This document shows, one piece after another, positions 5,513 to 10,604 of a stretch of 10,604 nt of DNA. The position numbers and the translations under genes are program-made. The stretch spans positions 1 to 10,604 of the forward strand of contig CAJWGH010000015.1 of the NCBI GenBank assembly GCA_913031095.1, written 5' to 3'. The notes beneath the pieces were generated by a model. It searched no databases and was not told the DNA's origin. It was given only the letters and a program-made list of their open reading frames with translations. Each line of letters starts with the position of its first letter. The first letter of the stretch is position 1. This DNA comes from an uncultured Chloroflexota bacterium. Lineage in GTDB: Bacteria > Chloroflexota > Dehalococcoidia > UBA3495.

Positions 5513-6646
5513 ATGACAAGTAACAAACGGGAAAAGAGCCTGATCGTCATACAACTTTCCGGCGGTAACGATTATCTAAACACTGTCGTACCATACGGCA
5601 ACGGTAAGTATTACGACTCGCGTTCAAAAGTGAACATCCCGCAGAATCAGGTCATTCCAATCGACGACCAGCTCGGGTTTAATCCAAGCATGGGACCGGT
5701 GAAATCGCTGTGGGACGAGGGGAAAGTCGCCGTAATCAATGGTATCGGATACGAGAACCCCAACCGCTCTCATTTCCGGTCCATGGACATCTGGCATACC
5801 GCCGAGCCCGACGCCATTGGCAAAGAGGGCTGGCTGGCCCGCGCCATCAGAGACATCGACCCTCTGGGTGATAATGTACTAACCGGCATAAATTTTGGCC
5901 GCGGCCTGCCTAGGGCGCTGGCCTGTCCTGGAGTATCTGTAGCGTCGGTTGGTGACCTGGAAACCTATGGTCTCTTCCCAGACGTACAAGACGAAGAACT
6001 ACGGATGTTTACTTTGGAGGCTTTCTCGAGGATGTACGGCAACGCGGCGGGCCGGGATCCGATCATGGACCTGATGGGACGCACCGGGCAGGACGCTCTG
6101 CAAGGAGCGGACATACTACGCACCGCACCTAGGATGTATTCATCTTCAGTGGAGTACGCTCCTAACTCGCTGGCTCAGAACGTGAAAAGCATCTCCCAGG
6201 TGTTTCACGCCAACCTAGGCGCTAGGGTGCTCTACACTCAGCATGGCCCGTTTGACACCCACTCCGGTGAACTTGTAACCCACGCCAAGCTCTGGGACGA
6301 GGTTGCCGGAGCGATCGGCTGTCTGATGGACGATCTTAAGGAACACGGCACCGAGGACGACGCCACTATCTTAGTCTTCTCCGAGTTCGGACGCCGTATT
6401 AAAGACAACGGCTCGGGTAGCGACCACGGCTCTGGAGGGGCTGCCTTCATGATTGGCGGCGCGGTCAACGGTGGGATGTATGGCGAATACCCCTCCCTGG
6501 CCGAAGCCGAGCAAATCGAAGGAGATCTGCGTTCCAACAACGATTTCCGGTCCGTATACACAGAGATTCTGGAAGACTGGCTGGATTTGGACGCGCCCAG
6601 CATCGTCAACGGCCAATTTGAGAAATTTGGCATACTACAGTCTTAA
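5513..6646 (+). CDS. DUF1501 domain protein (alkaline phosphatase-superfamily-like), no signal peptide
   Basis: The 377-residue product matches DUF1501 along its length. Near the N-terminus it has LSGGNDYLNTVVPY (15-28); then NRSHFRSMDIWHT (84-96), PFDTHSGE (246-253), FSEFGRR (289-295), SDHGSGGAAF (303-312) and NDFRSVYTEILEDWL (343-357). DUF1501 proteins are related in fold to the alkaline phosphatase/sulfatase superfamily, but no reaction is established. The conserved Asp and His residues at 248, 250, 304 and 305 are likely metal ligands by analogy. Most family members carry a Tat leader. This one begins MTSNKREKSLIVIQLSGG, straight at the domain, and an in-frame TGA at 5507-5509 excludes a longer start. 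AGGAG at 5499-5503 supports the ATG at 5513. The DUF1800 gene follows after 26 nt. These two families are frequent partners. Confidence 0.9.
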   Translation: MTSNKREKSLIVIQLSGGNDYLNTVVPYGNGKYYDSRSKVNIPQNQVIPIDDQLGFNPSMGPVKSLWDEGKVAVINGIGYENPNRSHFRSMDIWHTAEPDAIGKEGWLARAIRDIDPLGDNVLTGINFGRGLPRALACPGVSVASVGDLETYGLFPDVQDEELRMFTLEAFSRMYGNAAGRDPIMDLMGRTGQDALQGADILRTAPRMYSSSVEYAPNSLAQNVKSISQVFHANLGARVLYTQHGPFDTHSGELVTHAKLWDEVAGAIGCLMDDLKEHGTEDDATILVFSEFGRRIKDNGSGSDHGSGGAAFMIGGAVNGGMYGEYPSLAEAEQIEGDLRSNNDFRSVYTEILEDWLDLDAPSIVNGQFEKFGILQS

Positions 6647-6672
6647 CCTGCTCACTTGAACAGAGGATTGTG

Positions 6673-8091
6673 ATGATAAACAACGATACCGCACTGATGG
6701 CACATCTGCTCCGGCGGGCCGGTTTCGGCGCCAGCCGCACCGAGCTCGAGGGATACATGGCAATGGGTTACGACGGCGCAGTAGATGCCTTGCTCAACCC
6801 ATCTGACCCAGGAAACATGCCGGACGACCTGATTCGTCGCTACCACGTGGAACAATCCGAACTACGAGACCTAGCTGGTTCCGCCGCATACTGGATGTAT
6901 CGAATGATTAGTACGACCTGCCCCATGGAGGAGAAGATTGCCCTCTTCTGGCACGGTCTTTTCGCTACAGGCTACGCAAAGCTGAACCAGGCACGATCTC
7001 TACTCAACCAAGTAGAGATGTTCCGCCGGTCTGGACTGGGTAGCTTCGAGAACCTCTTAGTGGAACTCTCTAAGGACCCAGCGATGATTGTCTGGTTAGA
7101 CAACAATGAGAACCACGGCTCTGCCATCAACGAGAACTACGGGCGGGAATTGCTAGAACTGTTCTCGATGGGCATAGGCAACTACACTGAGGACGACATC
7201 AAAGAATGTTCGCGGGCGTTTACCGGCTGGACCCTTGGCAACGCCGAGTACATGGCCGTCCGGGCCTCCAAAGATTCCATCTGGCCTTACGGGCGCATCG
7301 CTTGGCACTTCGACTACCGCGACGAAGACCACGACGATGGCGAAAAGACGTTCCTAGGTGAGACTGGAAAGTTCAACGGCGAAGACATCATCTCCATCAT
7401 CGCAAAACAAGAATCTACAGCCCGGTTCGTAGCAACCCGTCTGTTCCAATTCTTCGCCGCTGACGAGGTTACGGAGGCGGGAGATAAGGCTATCCAAGAG
7501 ATGATTGCCACTTACTTCTCTTCGGGCTATCAGATACGCGATATGCTGCGGACGCTCTTCCACACAGAGTACTTTAGGTCGGATGAAGCCCGGTTCTCCA
7601 GAGTCAAAGGGCCGGTAGAGATGGTAGTAGGTGCCATCAGAATGTCTGGCAACTACCAGAACCCGGCTTTGGGCATCGAGAAAGTCTCCGATACAATGCT
7701 GTACATGGGACAGGGCTTGCTTCAGCCGCCCACTGTTGAGGGCTGGCACGAGGGCTCGGAGTGGATCGACAGTGGAGCCCTGGTAGAACGGGTTAACTTC
7801 GCCGCCAAGGAACTCTCCGATGTACGCAGCCCAGGCGTCCGGTCGATCATCGACAGACTGCAAGCCAGCACAGACGACGGAGTCCTTGAACCCTCGGATT
7901 TGGCGGATCGGTGTTTGGACCTACTGGGTCCTATAGAAGTATCAGATGAAACACACTCAGTGTTAGTGGATTACGCAAATCGCCAAGGCGCATTGGACCT
8001 GAACGGCCATCAGCCTGGAGACTCCGCCGAGCAGAGGGTAGGCAACATGTTGCGGTTGGTTGCAGCCACCAGGGAATACCAACTGGCCTAG
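6673..8091 (+). CDS. DUF1800 domain protein
   Basis: The 472-residue product is a full-length DUF1800 protein. It opens LMAHLLRRAGFGASRTEL (8-25), then has EEKIALFWHGLFATG (86-100), KDPAMIVWLDN (134-144), NENYGRELLELFSMG (153-167) and NYTEDDIKECSRAFTGWTLG (170-189). A helical C-terminal half ends in LRLVAATREYQLA. The function of the family is unknown. It is usually encoded beside DUF1501, as here. No signal peptide or membrane segment is seen. An in-frame GTG at 6670 would add one residue, but the ATG at 6673 is better spaced (5 nt) from AGAGGA at 6662-6667. The gene starts 26 nt after the DUF1501 stop, and the NHL gene follows 43 nt after its own stop, so the three genes very likely form one operon. 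Confidence 0.9.
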   Translation: MINNDTALMAHLLRRAGFGASRTELEGYMAMGYDGAVDALLNPSDPGNMPDDLIRRYHVEQSELRDLAGSAAYWMYRMISTTCPMEEKIALFWHGLFATGYAKLNQARSLLNQVEMFRRSGLGSFENLLVELSKDPAMIVWLDNNENHGSAINENYGRELLELFSMGIGNYTEDDIKECSRAFTGWTLGNAEYMAVRASKDSIWPYGRIAWHFDYRDEDHDDGEKTFLGETGKFNGEDIISIIAKQESTARFVATRLFQFFAADEVTEAGDKAIQEMIATYFSSGYQIRDMLRTLFHTEYFRSDEARFSRVKGPVEMVVGAIRMSGNYQNPALGIEKVSDTMLYMGQGLLQPPTVEGWHEGSEWIDSGALVERVNFAAKELSDVRSPGVRSIIDRLQASTDDGVLEPSDLADRCLDLLGPIEVSDETHSVLVDYANRQGALDLNGHQPGDSAEQRVGNMLRLVAATREYQLA

Positions 8092-8134
8092 CTTGGCATA
8101 GTAGCCATATCTCGTCACATTAAGGGGGTCGTGA

Positions 8135-9166
8135 GTGAGCACGCAGTCCACTTCTAGTAACATTGCGTTGGACTACGTCAAGACCATCGGCATCGTGAAT
8201 AACGGCTTCAACGGCCGTGGCTTTGCAAACCCCTATGACATAGTTGTGGACACCGCCGGCCGCATATTCGTCCTCAATCGATGCGACCCGGCCCGCGCTG
8301 CTGCCATACGCGTGGGCATCTGCACGCTGGATGACGAATATATAGGAGAATTTGGCAAGGGCAGTGGTACTGCCAGCGGGCAGTTCGTGTGGCCCGTGGC
8401 CATGGCCTTGGACAGCCAAGACCGCATCTTCATCACCGACGAACACAGCCACCGTATAACCATCTACAATACCTCAGGCGAATATATATCGCATTGGGGC
8501 AAAGTAGGGGCAGGAGATGGAGAACTCGATGGACCTGCAGGGGTAACGGTCGATTCATCGGGCGACTTGTTTGTGGTTGACCAGCATAATTCCCGTGTAC
8601 AGAAGTTCACCCGGGATGGCAAATTCATCGTCAACTGGGGGTCATTCGGTGGCAGTGACGGACAGTTCAACCTTCCCTGGGGCGTCGCCGTGGACGGGGA
8701 AGACAACGTCTACGTCTCAGACTGGCGCAACGACCGAATCCAGAAATTCGGTAACAACGGCGAGTTCCTCGCGTCTTTTGGGAGTTCAGGACAAAGCAAA
8801 GGACAGTTCCGGAGACCCACCAGTGTAGCCGTGGACTCAGAAGGTTTCATCTACGTAGCCGACTGGGGGAATGAGCGTGTGCAAGTGCTGGGCCCCGACG
8901 GAAGTTTCGAGCTATTACTTCAAGGCGAGGCCACCATGTCTAAGTGGGGCGAGGAATACCTGGCCTCCAACCCCGAAGAGAAGGCCGAGCGTGAAATCTC
9001 CAACTTACGACCCGTGCTGCCCGACCACCTGAACACTCCTTACCACATTTCGTCGCAGACAGAGCCATATTTCTGGGGTCCAGTGTCAGTATCGTTGGAC
9101 AATCAAGGCCGTCTCTACGTGACTGAGACCAATCGTCACCGCTTCCAGGTGTACCAGAAGCGATAA
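8135..9166 (+). CDS. NHL-repeat six-bladed beta-propeller protein
   Basis: The 343-residue protein is built of NHL-type blades, each reading roughly 'P-x-G-V-A-V-D-x-x-G-x-h-Y-V-x-D-x-x-N-x-R-h-Q-x-F'. Six blades can be counted, with strand centres near residues 33-48, 87-111, 134-158, 181-205, 228-252 and 316-340. The clearest are GVTVDSSGDLFVVDQHNSR and GVAVDGEDNVYVSDWRND. Between blades 5 and 6 lies a charged, probably helical insert of about 50 residues (262-312). Blade 1 has an extra Ala/Arg-rich stretch near 50-62. NHL propellers bind proteins, RNA or ligands, and some are lyases; nothing here selects among these. No signal peptide is visible. The start is GTG at 8135 with GGGGG at 8124-8128, 6 nt upstream. 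It is the last gene of the DUF1501/DUF1800 operon. Confidence 0.88.
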   Translation: MSTQSTSSNIALDYVKTIGIVNNGFNGRGFANPYDIVVDTAGRIFVLNRCDPARAAAIRVGICTLDDEYIGEFGKGSGTASGQFVWPVAMALDSQDRIFITDEHSHRITIYNTSGEYISHWGKVGAGDGELDGPAGVTVDSSGDLFVVDQHNSRVQKFTRDGKFIVNWGSFGGSDGQFNLPWGVAVDGEDNVYVSDWRNDRIQKFGNNGEFLASFGSSGQSKGQFRRPTSVAVDSEGFIYVADWGNERVQVLGPDGSFELLLQGEATMSKWGEEYLASNPEEKAEREISNLRPVLPDHLNTPYHISSQTEPYFWGPVSVSLDNQGRLYVTETNRHRFQVYQKR

Positions 9167-9460
9167 CCTAAACCGCCCCGACACCGGTCGGTCCTGTTAA
9201 GGTCATCGAAAAACCCTGAGCTAGTTGGGGCTGCCATAGACGTAATTGTGAATGGCCAAAACCTGATCAAGCAAGCTAATCTGCAAACAACTGGGGTCGC
9301 CAGAAGCCTTTTCACTGCGAGGGGTTTATCTATAGACCCATGATTATCGAACGCGGCCTAGTGAGGGAATAAGCTCGCCGGCGACATCTGACTATTGACC
9401 GAAGAAGTCTCCTACAGATAAGTCAGATCAAACCAATTCGGAGGCTACTGAACAGAGTAG
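9167..9460. other. Convergent intergenic region without a gene
   Basis: The gap separates the NHL gene (plus) from the CoA-transferase gene (minus), both of which end here. No ORF with family resemblance, RNA gene or strong Rho-independent terminator was seen. It contains a 5-bp stem with a 4-nt loop just after the NHL stop (CCGAC/GTCGG, 9178-9191, no T-run). A longer-range inverted repeat near the other end is listed separately. Confidence 0.5.
9386..9428 (-). repeat. Inverted repeat downstream of the CoA-transferase gene
   Basis: ATCTGACT (9386-9393) and AGTCAGAT (9421-9428) are perfect 8-bp inverted arms separated by 27 nt. Two more base pairs are possible across a one-base bulge. On the minus-strand transcript the stem begins 32 nt after the CoA-transferase stop, so it could form a 3'-end stem-loop. 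No U-run follows, which makes a classical terminator unlikely. Confidence 0.3.
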
Positions 9461-10604
9461 CTATATCACCCCTGAGCTTTTTAGTCCTTCCAAATCGGCT
9501 TGCGGCAAACCCAGCTCGTCGCCAAATATCTCTTGGTTATGCTCGCCAATCAGAGGCGCGCGTCGAGATATGCTCCAGGGAGATGCATTGTAGATGGCTG
9601 CCGGCCCTGGGTATATGAATTCCCTTCCCAGCTCTGGATGCTCCACCGGCACAAAAAAGTCTCGGTCCTGCAAGTGGGGGTCACCCATAATCTCTTCCAT
9701 TGTACGTATCGCGCCCCAAGGGAAGTTCAATTCCTGACCGCCTTCGTAGGCTTCCACCAGCGGCATGTTAGCGAAGAAATTCTTGAGCACGTCTGCGAAA
9801 TGCTGGCCGCTTACCTCTACGACCGCCGGGTCTTGGTACTTCTCATCCAACAAGTCTTGGGCCAGTCCATAACCGTCCATCCACTCGCCCAAAACCTTGA
9901 TGCGGGCGGGCGTAAGGTTGCTTCCCGAACGGGTTGTGTTGATGTAGCCCCCATCATTGGTGGCGTGCTGTATACCGGGAGACATGTCAGCAGAAGCATG
10001 CCTACCGGTATGTCTGCGCACTACCTCTCCGGTAGACAGATATATGGCGATGGCGCCTTCAGTAGTCAAAGAGCACGCCTCGTGGACCGAGACATCGATA
10101 TATTGGCCTTCCCCGGTGAAATCGCGGTGATACAGAGCCCCCATGATCGCGATATAGGAGTAGTGACTGACGATGTGCCAGGCGTTACCGCCACCTGGAG
10201 CTATGGGCGGAGCATCTGGAATGTCTTCCACGTCATATCCGGATGATGCCATCTGTCCGCCTGCGGCCAGGTGCAGCAGGTCAGACGTCTGATAATCGCG
10301 CCAAGGCCCATCCTGGCCGAAAGGAGTGACCGAGCACATGATGAGTCCAGGGTTGTCCTTGGCAAGGGATTCATAACCCAAACCCAGGTCGGACAGATAC
10401 CCAGCCGGAAAACTTTCCAAGACCAACCCAGCCGTGGCAGATAGTTTTCGGAAGATGTCTTGGCCATCAGGAAGGTTTAGATCGAGAGTCACGCCCCGTT
10501 TGGAGGTGTTGTAGTGCCAGAAGTAGAGGCTCCTTTCAGGATGGGCCTCGTCTTCCAAGAAAGGGCCGACGTTCCGAGTCTCCTGGCCACCTGGAGGTTC
10601 GACC
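9461..10604 (-). CDS. CaiB/BaiF family (family III) CoA-transferase, N-terminus cut off
   Basis: The frame is open from the right edge of the window to TAG at 9461-9463, giving 380 visible residues. About 20-30 N-terminal residues are missing. The edge reads VEPPGGQETRNVGPF, then SLYFWHYNTSKRGVTLDLN, the standard opening of family III CoA-transferases, which move CoA between carboxylic acids. SVTPFGQDGPW, a Gly-rich loop PGGGNAW, GEGQYIDVSVHEA and a C-terminal MGDPHLQDRDFFVPVEHPELG follow in the usual order. The residue aligned with the catalytic Asp169 of formyl-CoA transferase is Glu (codon at 10079-10081, in VHEAC). This is still a carboxylate, but different from the characterised enzymes. 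A TTG at 10556-10558 is inside the conserved domain and is not the start. The CoA acceptor is unknown; an organic-acid activation role in catabolism is likely. Confidence 0.92.
   Translation of the reverse strand, partial: VEPPGGQETRNVGPFLEDEAHPERSLYFWHYNTSKRGVTLDLNLPDGQDIFRKLSATAGLVLESFPAGYLSDLGLGYESLAKDNPGLIMCSVTPFGQDGPWRDYQTSDLLHLAAGGQMASSGYDVEDIPDAPPIAPGGGNAWHIVSHYSYIAIMGALYHRDFTGEGQYIDVSVHEACSLTTEGAIAIYLSTGEVVRRHTGRHASADMSPGIQHATNDGGYINTTRSGSNLTPARIKVLGEWMDGYGLAQDLLDEKYQDPAVVEVSGQHFADVLKNFFANMPLVEAYEGGQELNFPWGAIRTMEEIMGDPHLQDRDFFVPVEHPELGREFIYPGPAAIYNASPWSISRRAPLIGEHNQEIFGDELGLPQADLEGLKSSGVI

Noticed and set aside
7354..7863. A 169-codon minus-strand frame inside the DUF1800 gene
   Set aside because: It is antisense to conserved DUF1800 sequence and its translation resembles no family I know.
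9178..9191. CCGAC/GTCGG stem-loop as terminator of the NHL operon
   Set aside because: The stem is only 5 bp and no T-run follows, so chance is a fair explanation.
9500..10246. A 248-codon open frame on the plus strand opposite the CoA-transferase gene
   Set aside because: It lies entirely antisense to a strongly conserved CaiB/BaiF coding region, has no recognisable domain, and is best explained by codon bias of the real gene.
1..10604. Mobile elements, CRISPR arrays, tRNA or rRNA genes, toxin-antitoxin or defence genes
   Set aside because: No transposase or integrase motif, evenly spaced repeats, cloverleaf or rRNA core sequence was seen on either strand.

Overview
The window looks like a stretch of bacterial chromosome of moderate GC, densely packed with genes that mostly have clear Shine-Dalgarno sites. 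The families present are a luciferase-like monooxygenase, an isocitrate lyase/PEP mutase-like enzyme, DinB, a metallo-beta-lactamase-fold hydrolase, an SDR, a Rieske oxygenase, DUF1501, DUF1800, an NHL propeller and a CaiB/BaiF CoA-transferase. This mix resembles the catabolic gene inventory of uncultivated marine Chloroflexota of the SAR202 type (Dehalococcoidia-related). That placement is inferred from gene content only. No rRNA, tRNA or other phylogenetic marker is present. I see no transposase, integrase, phage gene or CRISPR array.

Layout. (1) 1-287 (+): the C-terminal end of a luciferase-like flavin/F420 monooxygenase, closed by a strong palindromic terminator. (2) 578-2002 (+): a two-gene unit, an oxaloacetate decarboxylase-like enzyme of the isocitrate lyase/PEP mutase superfamily followed by a DinB-fold protein. 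(3) 2006-5056 (-): a catabolic set, transcribed as Rieske oxygenase, then SDR dehydrogenase, then MBL-fold hydrolase. It ends tail-to-tail with the DinB gene, only 3 nt apart. (4) 5057-5512: a divergent intergenic region holding a decayed half of a VOC (glyoxalase-fold) gene on the minus strand and a plausible promoter for the plus-strand genes. (5) 5513-9166 (+): a tight three-gene operon of DUF1501, DUF1800 and a six-bladed NHL propeller. (6) 9167-9460: a convergent gap with no gene. (7) 9461-10604 (-): a family III (CaiB/BaiF) CoA-transferase whose N-terminus runs off the window.

How the genes may work together. The Rieske oxygenase, SDR and MBL hydrolase would suit successive hydroxylation, dehydrogenation and hydrolysis of an aromatic or alicyclic compound. 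The monooxygenase, the ICL/PEPM-like C-C lyase/decarboxylase and the CoA-transferase are further small-molecule catabolic enzymes nearby. No ferredoxin or reductase for the Rieske enzyme is visible. DUF1501/DUF1800 pairs are widespread but functionally undefined. Here all three proteins of that operon start without a recognisable signal peptide, and an in-frame stop just upstream rules out a longer N-terminus for the DUF1501 protein. This operon is the best candidate for undescribed biology in the window, although each of its families is known.
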